Below the pieces are notes generated by a model. That model made no database searches, had not been told where the DNA came from, and saw only the letters and a program-made list of their open reading frames with translations. A DNA stretch of 64,000 nucleotides from Bacteroidetes bacterium UBA6183 (GTDB lineage: Bacteria; Bacteroidota; Bacteroidia; UKL13-3). The DNA lies in NCBI GenBank assembly GCA_002422865.1, contig DITN01000094.1, positions 12,194 to 76,193 of the forward strand, written 5' to 3'. Position 1 is the stretch's first letter; each line of letters begins with the position of its first letter. A program made the translations under genes and the position numbers. Positions 43,008 through 55,100 of this stretch are shown piece after piece.

Positions 43008-46000
43008 TTATTTTTTAAGTTGCATTGCCTCGTCTAATGTAACTTTTCGTCCGTTGTAGTAAGCTGATATAAATGCATCTTCAAATCCTCTGGCACTTAA
43101 TTCGGTTAGTGTTTTAATACAATCAGTTTCGTTGATAAACTGACCAGACGTAATTCGTACAAAGTTATTACCTATCACCTCAAACATGATATCGTTTATG
43201 TTATTAAACGAACTAGGGTTTAATGGTTTCATAAATGCACCAATTTGTACGGTATAAATTAAACCACGTGTATTGGCAACGTCAATTTTATTGCGTAAGA
43301 AATTATCTAGAACATCATCTGTTATGGCAACAGGCTCTTGTGTTATTGGGTTATTTCTAACTACTGCAGGTGCTTTAGCCGGCAAAGGCTTACTAACTAT
43401 AGTTGTTGTAGTATCTAACTTGTTAATATTTGTTCTTGAATTAGTATTGCCGTTATTACTATTAACAGAACTGCTACTATCGGCATTTTGTGTCTCTCCG
43501 TTTGCATTAAACTTCTTAATAGCAACTTTTCTTCTCTTTTCTATAATATTAAACGTAACAAAAATGCTTTCTACATCCTTGTCTATTTTAACATGTATGT
43601 TATTTTCCATCAAACGATACCTTGTACCGAGTACCTTTTCATCAAAAATTATTTTGTAATCGCCATATGGTGCATAAAAAATAAACGAACCATCATTTTC
43701 TGTTAGTGTATGAACTGTTTTGCCATTTTCTGCAGTTATTTTAATACCACCAATCTCTGGTATAAGTTCCATTTTTTGTGATAGTAAATCCCTGTCAACA
43801 ACAACTTTTCCGTATATTTTTACACCTTTTACAAATGGTATTGATATGTATTCGTTATCCAAGTGGTTGCGTGTTATTAATATGGTATCTGCAATATCGG
43901 GGAAGTAGTCTTTTACTTCATCTAAACTAAACGCTGAAAACTCGTATAAACCTCCTGGCATATTTTTTAACCATGCGTCACCTTTTTCATTGGTTAATAC
44001 ATCCCACCCATTAATTCTTACAACTACATTTTCTAAAAGGTACTCGTCATTGTCTCTTTTTTTATTTCCGTTTACATCTACAAACGCTTTAATGTTGGCC
44101 GAATAATAGTTGCTTTTTGAGAATGGATTCTTAATACCAAAAGCCTTTCTTACGCCAATATTGGCCATTATATTTTGAGAAATAACAGCAGATTCCTCAG
44201 AGAATATACTTGTTGAACCAGCCGGTACAATTAAAACTCCCGAGTTGTTTGTGCTAGCCAAGTAGTAGCCAATTTGAAGTCGGAATCGCCAGTCGTTATT
44301 GGTATAAAAACTTAGCTCTGGCATGTAGCTAAGTGTTTGGCGTTGATTTAAGTTGTAATAGGTATAACTTAAAAACTGCTGTAAGATAAAATGTGAATCA
44401 CGAAATTGGTACTGATAGTTAATATTGGCATTTACCATTTGTGGTGCAAAAACTATATTATTTGTGCTAAATCCAGCCGAACCAATATTACCATAAGAGT
44501 ACCTTAAAAATCCCGATAGTACTTTATAACGCATCATTCCAAACATTTGGAAAAAGAAGTAATTATTTACTGGAGATAAAAACATTGGTTTTGAGTATCC
44601 TGCCATTACAGCTCCTGAGTAGAGTTTATTTTTGTCGTATTCAAAATTACCTACGTTAAAACTTAAACCTCTAGAGCGAATTTCGTTGTTGTTAATTTCT
44701 GTAATATTGTAAAATCCTGCCATAGAAATAAACCCGCTATTATAAGTGTGGTTAACCGATAATTGGTTGTTTATGTTCAAATAGCTTGTTCCACCTATAG
44801 TACTGGGTGTTTGTGAGAAGTATAATATCCTTTTATTAAAATTACTGTTTAGTTGTAAACCTAATCTTTTTTGGGTATTATAGGTTGTATTAAACGTACC
44901 TATCCACCCATCACCATTATTTAAATAATTAAAGTTTCTTGATATATAGGTTAATGATGTAGTGTTATTAAGTTGTTTTCTTTTCAGATATTGACCGGAA
45001 TAGCTGCCCCTTACTATGTAGCCTGATGTATTAGTACCATTGTTTAATCTGTTATCAGATAGCATCCCGCCAAAGGTTATAGATTGGCTTTTTAAAAATG
45101 ATTTACTGGTGTTAATACCCCAGTAATCGGCCACGTATCCCGAAACCGCACTATAATCTGCTCTGGTATATGCCGTATTTATAGAAAATGTTTTTACTTT
45201 AAAACCATACGAAATTCCGTAACCTTCTCTTTGGTTAAATGATAAAGGAGAAGTGTTAAATAAGCCGGGGCTTCGTGTATAAAATGCACCAACGCTATGG
45301 TTTTTATTAATTCGGTAAAGAGCCCCAGCTCCTCTTCCGGGAACAGGCATAGTTGCGCCAACCTCTGGTATGCCACTAATATTGCCTAGTGTAACGGTGT
45401 ATTTACTGTTACTTACACCAACAAAATAATTAGTATAATCAAGGTAGTTTGGAGTGTAATAATTGCTTGTAAAAAAGGTTTGTAATTGATAGTTTACAAT
45501 TGTACCATTATCAAAGGTTGTATTGCCACGCATAAATATGTTTGCCAATGGAGCTCCGGTAGCAATGCTGTTAATGTTCGCTTCAACTGTTAGCGGAAAA
45601 TAGGAGTAGCCATAAGGCGTAACTTTAATTTCATTACCAAGTTGTACAAAATCTACTTTTTTACTTTTTTGCAGGGCTTTGTTACCAAGTGTTTTCGATT
45701 CTGATGTTTTAACGTAAATGCTGTGTGTTTTGGTTTCGTCTGTAGACATTGGTCGGTACGATTCCGTATCAACAAAACGTTGGTTTCTTACACCCTCTGT
45801 GGTACTAATGTTGTAAGTAAACGTAGTATCACTACCTACAGGCAATACATAATCTATAAATTTTCCTTGTACAATTTTACCTAAGCTGTCAGTAACTGAT
45901 ATACTTGTTCGATAGTTGTCTATCGACATAGAAATGGGCTGTTCCTCGTTTCCGCTATTGTATACGGTGTAGGTAAGTTTTGTTTTATGCTCTTTATTTT

Positions 46001-46511
46001 TGAAGTAGATTCTGTTTTTTTGATTCAGGCTAATATCCCAATTACTCAATCTGTTTCTGTAGGCAAAAAAACTCATCGAACCAATTAGTGGTCCGGCTTC
46101 GTCTGTAATGTAAACAGTTAATAAATATTTTGTATTGCCTTTTATTTTTCCATTAGGTATGATGGATGCGGGTAGGTATAAAACCTCACCACCTTTTATT
46201 TGGTAAACCCGATCTGAAAAAGCGGTACGTTTCCATTCTGGTGGGGCTGATATGTTTATTCTGATGCTTTTTACTTTGTCCTCCAGGTTATAAAGAATAA
46301 CCGTTTTTGAAATAATCTCGCCTGGATTTATGGTTACCGTACTATCATCCATAAAAAAGGCAACTGTTGTGCCTTCGGGGCGTAATATAGGAACTCCATT
46401 AACCATAGTATCCAATTGCGCAAAAGCATATTTATTGCACGAAATAAGCAGCGCAACCAACAGTAGCTTTTGGCAGATATGATGGGTTATAATGGATTTT
46501 ACAAATTGCAT
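43008..46511 (-). CDS. Large outer-membrane beta-barrel/SPOR protein, usher-like candidate
   Basis: The protein has 1,167 residues. Signal peptide 1-31 (ending YAFAQ). A beta-sandwich region (~40-290) precedes a long beta-barrel-like part (~290-790, dense aromatic strands such as NTTSLTYISRNFNYLN). An SdrD-like Ca-type loop (FVDVNGNKKRDNDEYLL) and a carboxypeptidase-regulatory-like domain (~880-1010) follow, then a low-complexity linker rich in Asn and Ser, and a C-terminal SPOR domain (IYTVQIGAFMKPL). SPOR usually binds denuded peptidoglycan. It is the last gene of the chaperone-subunit cluster, so a role as its secretion pore is inferred, not proved. Confidence 0.72.
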   Translation of the reverse strand: MQFVKSIITHHICQKLLLVALLISCNKYAFAQLDTMVNGVPILRPEGTTVAFFMDDSTVTINPGEIISKTVILYNLEDKVKSIRINISAPPEWKRTAFSDRVYQIKGGEVLYLPASIIPNGKIKGNTKYLLTVYITDEAGPLIGSMSFFAYRNRLSNWDISLNQKNRIYFKNKEHKTKLTYTVYNSGNEEQPISMSIDNYRTSISVTDSLGKIVQGKFIDYVLPVGSDTTFTYNISTTEGVRNQRFVDTESYRPMSTDETKTHSIYVKTSESKTLGNKALQKSKKVDFVQLGNEIKVTPYGYSYFPLTVEANINSIATGAPLANIFMRGNTTFDNGTIVNYQLQTFFTSNYYTPNYLDYTNYFVGVSNSKYTVTLGNISGIPEVGATMPVPGRGAGALYRINKNHSVGAFYTRSPGLFNTSPLSFNQREGYGISYGFKVKTFSINTAYTRADYSAVSGYVADYWGINTSKSFLKSQSITFGGMLSDNRLNNGTNTSGYIVRGSYSGQYLKRKQLNNTTSLTYISRNFNYLNNGDGWIGTFNTTYNTQKRLGLQLNSNFNKRILYFSQTPSTIGGTSYLNINNQLSVNHTYNSGFISMAGFYNITEINNNEIRSRGLSFNVGNFEYDKNKLYSGAVMAGYSKPMFLSPVNNYFFFQMFGMMRYKVLSGFLRYSYGNIGSAGFSTNNIVFAPQMVNANINYQYQFRDSHFILQQFLSYTYYNLNQRQTLSYMPELSFYTNNDWRFRLQIGYYLASTNNSGVLIVPAGSTSIFSEESAVISQNIMANIGVRKAFGIKNPFSKSNYYSANIKAFVDVNGNKKRDNDEYLLENVVVRINGWDVLTNEKGDAWLKNMPGGLYEFSAFSLDEVKDYFPDIADTILITRNHLDNEYISIPFVKGVKIYGKVVVDRDLLSQKMELIPEIGGIKITAENGKTVHTLTENDGSFIFYAPYGDYKIIFDEKVLGTRYRLMENNIHVKIDKDVESIFVTFNIIEKRRKVAIKKFNANGETQNADSSSSVNSNNGNTNSRTNINKLDTTTTIVSKPLPAKAPAVVRNNPITQEPVAITDDVLDNFLRNKIDVANTRGLIYTVQIGAFMKPLNPSSFNNINDIMFEVIGNNFVRITSGQFINETDCIKTLTELSARGFEDAFISAYYNGRKVTLDEAMQLKK

Positions 46512-47150
46512 TTAGTTACCCTCAGTAAGGCAAAAACGTACGTTAAGTCTGTAAATACCAGGTTGAATGTTTAATGTTGGTTTTAGCTTGTAGTCAATAG
46601 CAAAACTGTATTCGCCATAATTGGTTAAATAACTTCCGGGTCTGTTTACATTAATGCCCGAGCATGTACCTGCATTATTGCTTGTTCCCGGTGTTTCTAC
46701 AATATCTAAATTGGTGGCTGTTGAGGAAAGGTTGGCGTAATTGCTTCCGGTTAAACTGGTATTGCATTGGTTTCTGAAACGCATTTCCAGTATATCAACC
46801 GCAGGAAGTGGAGCTGATGATGAACCGTAAGCATATACTTGTTCCCATTGGGTGGCTGCACCGCCATTGTTATCCATGTGCACATTTAATCGCCAACGGC
46901 AATCATCAGCCGGTGCAGTATTTTCCTCAATAGCAAGTTTTAATATGTTAACACCAAATAAATTTGAACCTACAATAAAGTCACCAAAAGATTGAAAGGT
47001 GAAATTAATGGTAGGTTCACCGGTAACAATATATTGCGAACCCGCACCTGTTGGTTTACAGTTTGAGGTTAACGATAAATTACAGTTTGCCTGAGCATTT
47101 ACTTTGGACATAACAATAAAAATGGAACAGCAGCATAAAAACCATTTCAT
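46512..47150 (-). CDS. Secreted subunit-like protein (212 aa)
   Basis: I start at the ATG at 47150, which gives a clean signal peptide (MKWFLCCCSIFIVMSKVNAQ); the frame also extends 15 residues upstream. The mature part is beta-rich with several cysteines (ANCNLSLTSNCKPTG, DDCRWRLNV, NQCNTS, GTCSGINV) that could form disulfides. It ends with an alternating strand ... LNIQPGIYRLNVRFCLTEGN, similar to the end of the 288-residue protein upstream. This shared terminal strand resembles donor-strand type pilins. It is directly upstream of the outer-membrane protein gene (0-1 bp gap). Confidence 0.72.
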   Translation of the reverse strand: MKWFLCCCSIFIVMSKVNAQANCNLSLTSNCKPTGAGSQYIVTGEPTINFTFQSFGDFIVGSNLFGVNILKLAIEENTAPADDCRWRLNVHMDNNGGAATQWEQVYAYGSSSAPLPAVDILEMRFRNQCNTSLTGSNYANLSSTATNLDIVETPGTSNNAGTCSGINVNRPGSYLTNYGEYSFAIDYKLKPTLNIQPGIYRLNVRFCLTEGN

Positions 47151-47228
47151 AGTGGTTGGTATTAATAGCCCTTGTAAATACATAAAGCCAGGCATGTATT
47201 GCCCGGCCTCATGTATTACATTTAAATG

Positions 47229-48095
47229 TTATTGATCTTGAGCTAAAATATATTTTACATACATGGTGTAAACACCAGGGTTTGCATATACCGCTCCATC
47301 AGCTGTAAGACTTGTAGCTCCATCGGCAGCTATGATGTATGGTGCTGTAGCATTAACAGCATTCGCAGCTAAGTGTGCAGGGAAAGTAACCGGTAAGTTA
47401 GGTAAAATGCGGTAATCAAGTACATAACGATAAGCACTTGAGTTAGCATTTTGATTACCAATTAAATAACTACCACCTAAGACAGAGCAATTAGCAGCTG
47501 TACCTGTACCACCAGCAATATACTTTTCTGATGTTGCTGCAGCATTGGTTGATGTTGGTGCTGTGTATGGTGACGCAGGAGAAGGGCAATAAATAGAATT
47601 GTTAGCGCCTGTCATTACCGAAGTACCTGGAGTAACTACCGGCTGGAATGGGGTTGAATAATCACTCGATCCTGCAAATGTAGTGGCACATGTAGCTGCA
47701 ATAGAAGGATTAGCCGGGAACTGACGAAGTTCTAACGCTGTTAAAGGAAGTTCGTCAACCGATGCTGGAGTTGGTGTTGCATACTCTACAGGATTATCCC
47801 ATAAAAAACTACCCTCTTGTCCTTGAGATAAACCGGCAGCCCATAAGTCGAAACTTACAGTTGAGCTTACTTTAAGCACAGTAGCACCATACTTTACAAT
47901 ACCTGCATAGTACTCGTTAATTTCATCAAATGTAAAATCTAGTTGGTCCGGACCTTCCATTTTTAGTTGAAGAATAGGTTGTAGATCCATGGTAATGGTC
48001 ACGTTTTTTTCCTCTTGCAATTGCGCAAAAGCAACGTTACTTGCAACAATGGCTCCCAGAGCCAAAATTGTTTTTTTTAGGGGGGTAGTTTTCAT
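47229..48095 (-). CDS. Secreted subunit-like protein (288 aa)
   Basis: Signal peptide 1-24 (ending NVAFAQ), then a beta-rich body starting VTITMDLQPILQLKMEG, a long Ala/Thr/Ser/Pro-rich central part with cysteines, and a final strand YANPGVYTMYVKYILAQDQ. The N-terminal strand and the terminal strand have the alternating pattern expected of a fibre subunit. It follows the PapD-like chaperone by 20 bp and precedes the shorter subunit-like protein. It is probably the main structural protein of the cluster. Confidence 0.72.
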   Translation of the reverse strand: MKTTPLKKTILALGAIVASNVAFAQLQEEKNVTITMDLQPILQLKMEGPDQLDFTFDEINEYYAGIVKYGATVLKVSSTVSFDLWAAGLSQGQEGSFLWDNPVEYATPTPASVDELPLTALELRQFPANPSIAATCATTFAGSSDYSTPFQPVVTPGTSVMTGANNSIYCPSPASPYTAPTSTNAAATSEKYIAGGTGTAANCSVLGGSYLIGNQNANSSAYRYVLDYRILPNLPVTFPAHLAANAVNATAPYIIAADGATSLTADGAVYANPGVYTMYVKYILAQDQ

Positions 48096-48115
48096 ATAAT
48101 CTATAATTTAGATGT

Positions 48116-49018
48116 TTATTTTTTGGGTGGATTAGATGCTATAATTTCAAATTCAATTTCTGCAGCGTCAAGTGTCTCGTCACTGCCAAAGTCGAGAATT
48201 ACCGAGCCTATATATTTTCCCGGAGGAAGTTCACCTGGAAGTGGAAAGTCAAAGTTTCTTTCCATTTTAGGAAAAATGGTAAATTGTTTAGATGAAAGTT
48301 TGGTTTTGTATCCGTTATTAATGTTGGTAAGCTCAATGTACATTTTAGAGAACCCTAATCCATCGCCTACGTTTTTTGCACTTGCATGAATGGTACCTCT
48401 GCTTGTAATATTAGCATTTGATTGGTCGTTACTAACATACTTAAGTTTGGTTAACTCTAATTTGTTTACCTTTACGTTAGGTGGGTTTTGAAACATATAA
48501 ACAGCAAAGCCAAATGTTGGAATAATCCCCATAGCCATATTTTTTCCATCAGAGTTCTTAGGGGTGATGGCTTGGCGTTCTTTCATCTCATCAATTACAA
48601 GCATAGCCCAACCTGCTCTGTAGGCATTGGAAGAGTCTGGCACAGACAACGTAATAGCAACTTTCTTTGCTTCACCAGGTTTCAACTCAATAAAACTTGG
48701 CGAAATGCTTATCCATTTTGACAAGCCGTATTCATGAAAAATATTTGTCGGAAGTTGCTTAACTGATCCTCTATCATTCATATCGTAATCAGCAATACTA
48801 ATTTTAAACTTCTCTATTTTTTTTGTATCGTTTGTTATAGTTACATACTTAACATCACTGTAACCAGGTATGGTATTAAATTTAACCATGGCTGGCGCTA
48901 CAGCAACACCCATATCGGTTATCGTGTCTTTAATTATAGGTTTTGAGTTTTCTTGAGCGGTGATATTTGTGCTAAACAACAACCCTACTATACCCAATAT
49001 TGTAAATGCTTTTCTCAT
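48116..49018 (-). CDS. PapD-like periplasmic chaperone candidate (300 aa)
   Basis: Signal peptide 1-21 (NITAQ). Residues ~35-150 form an Ig-like domain like the first domain of pilus chaperones: MVKFNTIPGYSDVKYVTITN, ISISPSFIELKPGEAKKVAI and YRAGWAMLVI. A second Ig-like domain (~190-290) follows with IHASAKNVGDGLGFSKMYIEL and LPPGKYIGSVILDFG. The length and the two-domain layout match the chaperone family. It is the first gene of the cluster. A WxL/DUF916-type surface protein is an alternative reading. It would help subunit folding in the periplasm. Confidence 0.72.
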   Translation of the reverse strand: MRKAFTILGIVGLLFSTNITAQENSKPIIKDTITDMGVAVAPAMVKFNTIPGYSDVKYVTITNDTKKIEKFKISIADYDMNDRGSVKQLPTNIFHEYGLSKWISISPSFIELKPGEAKKVAITLSVPDSSNAYRAGWAMLVIDEMKERQAITPKNSDGKNMAMGIIPTFGFAVYMFQNPPNVKVNKLELTKLKYVSNDQSNANITSRGTIHASAKNVGDGLGFSKMYIELTNINNGYKTKLSSKQFTIFPKMERNFDFPLPGELPPGKYIGSVILDFGSDETLDAAEIEFEIIASNPPKK

Positions 49019-49134
49019 TCTGTTCCGTTATGTTCAAGCAATTTAACGGTGGCAAGTGAAACAGCAATTCCGTATGCATAAAGTGGTGCAAAACGTTTAA
49101 ATAGTAATACAATTGGTACATGCTTATGTACTAA

Positions 49135-49161
49135 AAAGCCCCCGCTACAGGCGGGGGCTTT
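49135..49161 (-). terminator. Terminator of the 3,182-residue protein gene
   Basis: AAAGCCCCCGC and GCGGGGGCTTT form a G+C-rich stem with a short loop. On the minus strand it is followed by TTTTT. It lies 22 bp past the stop at 49183 and isolates the giant gene from the chaperone cluster. Confidence 0.9.
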
Positions 49162-49182
49162 AAATAAAGTGTGAGTATGAGT

Positions 49183-52100
49183 TTAGTTTTTTACCACCTT
49201 ACGGGTAACAATCCACTCGTTGTTTTTGTCTTTTATTTGAATGATGTAAACACCTTGCTCAACACTTGTTAAATCTACTTTCTCATTTAACTTGCCAAAG
49301 CCTTGTATGTTTTTAGTGCTAATCAGTTTCATATGTGTGTCGTAGATTTTTACTTCAGCACCACCGTTTAACACTTCAACATCCGACCAGATATTTACAT
49401 AGTCTCCAGTAGGTATCGGAGCCATAAATACGTAATCACTTACTGTGCTAACAATGGTGTTATCTTCACTTAATTGCCTAACTGCCGAGTATGTAAAGGT
49501 GTTATCCATATCAATCATTTTTAAGCGATAGTAGTTTACCATACCTTTTACAAATCCGGCATCGGTATATTCGTAATTCACTTGTAAGTTGCTGTTTCCT
49601 ATTGCTTTAACTGTACCTAGCTTTTTAAAGTTAACGTTATCCAAACTATGTTCAATTTCAAACCTACTACTGTTTTTCTCTGTTGCAGTAGTCCAGTTTA
49701 AAACGGCTTGAGTTTCTTTGTTTAATTTGGCGGTAAACTTACTTACAGTTACCGGTAATACGTTGGTATTTTCAATTATAATTCTAAACCTGTTATTACC
49801 AAAAGTAGCTGTATTGCTTGTGTTGATGTTGAAACTATAAATGCCATTAAGAACGATAGGTGTTACACTATTTAGGTAATTATCTTTTAAGTAATAATTA
49901 AACCCTGTTGCTGCAGGTAGTTTATTAAAGGTAAACGTATGTAAACCGTTTGTTCCACCAGTATACAACTTAACAGTATCGCTTGCTGTGGTAATTTGTG
50001 GCCTTGCATCTAAAGAGTGTGGCACATTATCGCTACCAAAGCTGTAAATATCATTAGCCCCATTGTTCATTCTACCGATGTCAAATAAGTCATCGTTGTT
50101 TGTAGCACTGGCTTTAAATTTAATAATAAACTGATCATAGTTAAACGAATCACTACGCATAGTAATCAATAACTCATCTGTAGGGTTTCCGGTTTTGAAC
50201 AAACTGTTGCTTGACGATGTTGATTTAAAAGATTCGTAAAACTGTAATGATGGACTAGTTCCCGTTGCTTTTATAAAAAATGCTTGCCCCGGAGCTATAA
50301 TTCCGTTTGTTAGCGTTCCGCTAGAAGAGGCTGCGTTGTAGCTTTTGTAGTTATTACCAACTGGATCATAAACATACACTTCAGGACGTATTTTGTTATA
50401 GAAAGTTCCGGTAAACCCTGAGTTTCCCGTTCTCCACATGGAACCCCAATCAAATGCTGCTGCATAAGGGTTACCTAATAAATTCCATCCATCGTCACTT
50501 GAGCTACCGGTAGAAGTGAAGGTAATAGGCATTGTAACATATTGCTGGTTTAAAGAACCTGCAACCTCTAATGTTACGGCATTTTGCGAAGTGTTACTGC
50601 CAGTTAACCTGGCTGGGTCGCTTCTGTCTCCACGAACAAATACGCGATAACCTCTACCAACTGTAAAGGCCATGTTAATATTTGATGGGGCAGTCCAACC
50701 TTGATTTAAGTTACCTGTAGTTGCCTCATTGTAATAGTATACACTTGGTGAGTTATTACCTGTTGCATCAAAACCATTTGTTGCTCCTCCTGTTCCCGTT
50801 ATAAAAATATCATCTTTCCAATCGGCTAAAGTTCCACCGCTTATTGGCGCTGCCATAAATCTCCAACGTCTCTGACTTGAAGGGATGTAACGCTCTACGG
50901 TAACACTTCCTGTTATACTTGCATCAGGTCCCATCTCTGCAACAACAGCTGTGCTACTTGCTGTTGAAGCTAAGGTAAGATTACCTCCAGTTGCAAATAC
51001 ACCATCATCGCAGGTAAGCATTTCTGTTATTCTCAGTGCTCCTCCTAATGTAACGGTACCCGTGTTATTAATTTTTATTCTTGCAGCAGCATTCGAATTA
51101 AATAGTCCTGATGGAATTGTTTGGTTGCTATTTCCGAAAAACTCAACCTCACCTGCGGTGTTGTTAATGGTACCACTGCCACTTATGCTGCCTCTAATTC
51201 TTAGTGTACCTCCGCTTACATTAATTGTTTTGCCGGCACCTATGGTAATACCATTTGCTAAAATGGTTTTGCCTACACCAACATTCGGGTTATTGCCGCT
51301 GGAGATATCTACTACTGTGGAAGCTGTAGGTATAGTACCGCAACTCCAGTTGGCTGCATTACTTGGGTCGTCATCAATCGTTCCTAACCAGGTACCTGCC
51401 GGTGTTATGGTAGCAACAGTTGCTGCCGAAACAGAAGAACTACAAGCATTTTCTATAGCAATCACTGTATAACTTCCGGCTGTTGTTGCACTGTATGTAG
51501 TTCCGGTTGCAACATCAACACCATCTTTTTTCCATTGATAAGTTGTACCTCCACTAGCAGTTAGCAATTGGCTTCCACCTGAGCAAAAAGCTACAGAACC
51601 ACTAGGGCTAATACCTGCAGAAGGAATGCTATTAACAGTAACAACAATTGCAGTAGCAGGACTTGTTGATGTACATCCCTTATCACTGATAGCAAAAACA
51701 TCATAGCTACCAGAAGTGGTTACTAATAATGGATTTGAAGTTGAGAAATTTACACCATCTTTTCTCCATTGATAAGTATTGCCGCCTGTTGCAGTTAGGC
51801 TAACATTACCTCCATTACAGAAATTTGTTGCTCCTCCTGCAGAAGATCCGGCTGTAGGCAATGCGTTTATGGTTAATGTTGCATTGTTCGAGGTGGTATT
51901 TCCGCACGTATTCGTGATTGTAACACTGTAATCAGCCGCATCTGACAAGGTTAAGCTACTTAATACTAATGAGCTGCTAGTCGCACCTCCAATATCAACA
52001 CCTCCTTTTTTCCATTGGTAACTTACAGCATCGGTGGCTGTAACAGTAAATGTAATATTGCCTCCAACACATCTTTCTGCAGAGGTGGGTTGTGCTGTAA

Positions 52101-55100
52101 TGGCAGGTAATTGATTAACAATAATTTCTTGGTGGTTTGAGTTTGTTTCAGGACAAACACCGTTTTTCACAACAGCTCTAAAGCGTGTTGTAGCAGTTAA
52201 ATTGCCGGGTATTTCTGATGTGGTAACATTTGAAATAGTATTCCAACTGCTAAACGGACTTACTGCACTTTCCCAACGAACAACACCGCCTGTTTCTCCA
52301 CTTAAGGTTAATGTTCCAGGTGCGCTTCCGGTACAAATTGGAGTTGTACCTCCACTTACTGTGCCTCCAACTGATGCAGGTGTTACTGTAACCGTTGTTG
52401 GTGTCGATTCCACTGTATTACATGTTCCGTTTTTAATCACCGCTCTAAATTGAGTTGTTGCGGTTAAGGCTGATGAAGTATAGCTTGTTGTAGTATTAGT
52501 AATATCGTTCCATGCGCTAAATGGAGCTATTGAGCTTTCCCACCTTAATACACTACCGGTGTTTCCACTTAAAGTAAGTAAATCTGAAGTAGATCCTTGG
52601 CATATAGTTGTACCACCCGATACACTTCCTGCAACAGTAGGTGCATCAACTGTAACAGTTGTAGGTGTGGCAGAGCTATCAACACAACCATTGTTATCAG
52701 TTACTATTACTTTATAGTTTCCTGATGTAGTAACAATTATTGATGAGGTAGTAACAGTGTCAACACCATTTTTCTTCCATTGATAAGAAACGCCATTGCT
52801 GTTTGATAAGGTAACCGAACCTCCGTCACAAAAAGTTGTTGCACCACTTGCAGAAATTGTTGCATCAGGCAATGTGTTAATTGTAACTACTTCTGCTGTT
52901 GACGGTGCAGAAACGCAACCATTAACATCAGTGGCAATCACATCATAGCTTCCACTAGTTGTTGCCAAATATGGATTTGTGGTAGAAATATTGGTTGTGT
53001 TTCTTCTCCATTGGTATGTAACACCTCCACTTGCGGTTAATGAAACGTTTTGTCCGCTGCAAAAAGTGGTTGAGCCTCCAGGAGTAATTGATGCAGTTGG
53101 AAGTGGATTAATTGTTAAGTGAACAGTATTTGATGTGGTGGTTGGTACACATGCATTTGATACAACCACATCGTAATCTGCGTCATCTCCTAAAGTAACA
53201 CTTGCAATGTTGTATGTGCTGCTGTTTGCACCAACTATATCAACATTGTTTTTACGCCATTGATACCCTGTAGCTCCAGTTGCTGTTACACTTAGCGTAA
53301 CTGATGTGCCAACGCAACGGGTTGCTGCATTTGGTTGTGATGTTATAACAGGAGGGTTGGTTACTGTTACTAACGTTGCAGTAGCGTTTTGCTCATTACA
53401 AACACCACTTTTTACAACCGCTCTGAAATAGGTTGAAGTGGTTAATGCACTTGAAACATAGGTATTATTAGTATTGACAATAGTTGTTGGAGAACTAAAT
53501 CCTGCTGAAGTAGAAGACTCCCAACGAATGATATTTCCTGTTTGTCCTGCTAGGGTTAAAGTACTTGAAGTAAATCCTTCACATATAGTTGTTCCTCCCG
53601 TTACGGTTCCTCCTATGGTGCTTGGATCAACGGTTACAGTTGTAGGTGTTGATTCAACAGTATTACATGTTCCGTTTTTAATTACCGCTCTAAATTGTGT
53701 TGTTGCATTTAAAGCTGATGAAGTATGGGTTGATGTTGTGTTGGTTATATTATTCCAAGTACTAAAAGGAGCTATTGAGCTTTCCCATCTTAAAACACTG
53801 CCTGTATTACCACTTAAAGAAAGTAAATCAGATGTAGACCCTTGGCATATAGTTGTACCACCCGATACACTTCCTGCAACAGTAGGTGCATCAACTGTAA
53901 CAGTTGTGGGTGAAGCAGAGCTATCAACACAACCATTGTTATCAGTTACAATTACTTTATAGTTTCCTGATGTAGTAACGATTAATGATGATGTGGTAAC
54001 AGTATCAACATCATTTTTCTTCCATTGGTAAGAAACTCCATTACTGTTTGATAAAGTTACAGAGCCACCATCGCAAAATGCTGTAACACCACTAGCAGTA
54101 ATTGTAGCATCTGGTAACGTATTTACTGTTATTGTCTGAATGTTGGATGTATCAACACAACCAAATCCATTTTCTGCTACCACTTTATAATCTCCACTTG
54201 TATTGGCAGTATATGGATTTAAAGTAGAAATTTGAGTGCCATTTTTAATCCATTTGTATCCAGCAGTACTTCCGTTTCCAGTTAAATCAACACTTTGCCC
54301 TTGGCAAAAAGTTGTTGCTCCACCGGGTATAAGGCTTGCTGTTGGGAGCACATTAACGGTTAATGTGGCCGCATTAGAAGGGGCAGAGTTACCACAAACG
54401 TTTGTTGCAATTAATGTATAATCAGCTTCATCTCCTCCGAGACCAACTGAACCATCTATTACAGCAGATATATTGTACGTATTGGTTATTGCTCCAACAA
54501 TGTTATTTCCATCTCTTTTCCATTGATACCCGGTAATTGGATTGATAGATGTAGCAGTGCCAGTAAATGATACTGCGCTTCCTTCACATATACTTTGTGA
54601 ACTCGGGTTTACACTAAATGTTGGAACATTATCAACGATAATTTCTGCGTGGCTAGAATTTGCCTCAGCACAAAGAAGCGTATTTTGAACCACAGCCCTA
54701 TATCTTGTTGTTTCGGTTAAACCGCTTGCAGAATGACTTGTTGTGGTATTGGCAATGGGTGTCCAAGCAGTAAATGGTGCCACTGAGCTTTCCCATCTAA
54801 CCACATTGCCGGTTTTTCCACTTAAAGTCATGGTGCCGGTATTACCTCCACTACATATTGTTGTACTACCGCTTACCGTGCCACCCACACTTGGTGGGGT
54901 AACTGCAATTTCTTCTTCAAATGAAGTAGCCTCAGGACAAGCACCACTTTGCACAACAGCCCTGAATTGGGTGGCTTGTGTAAGTGCCCCCGAGGTATAG
55001 GTAGTTCCAGTATGAACAATTGGTGTCCAGGTAGAAAATGGAGCTACTGAACTTTCCCATCTGGTTATTGAACCCGTGTGACCTGAGAGGGTTAATAAAG

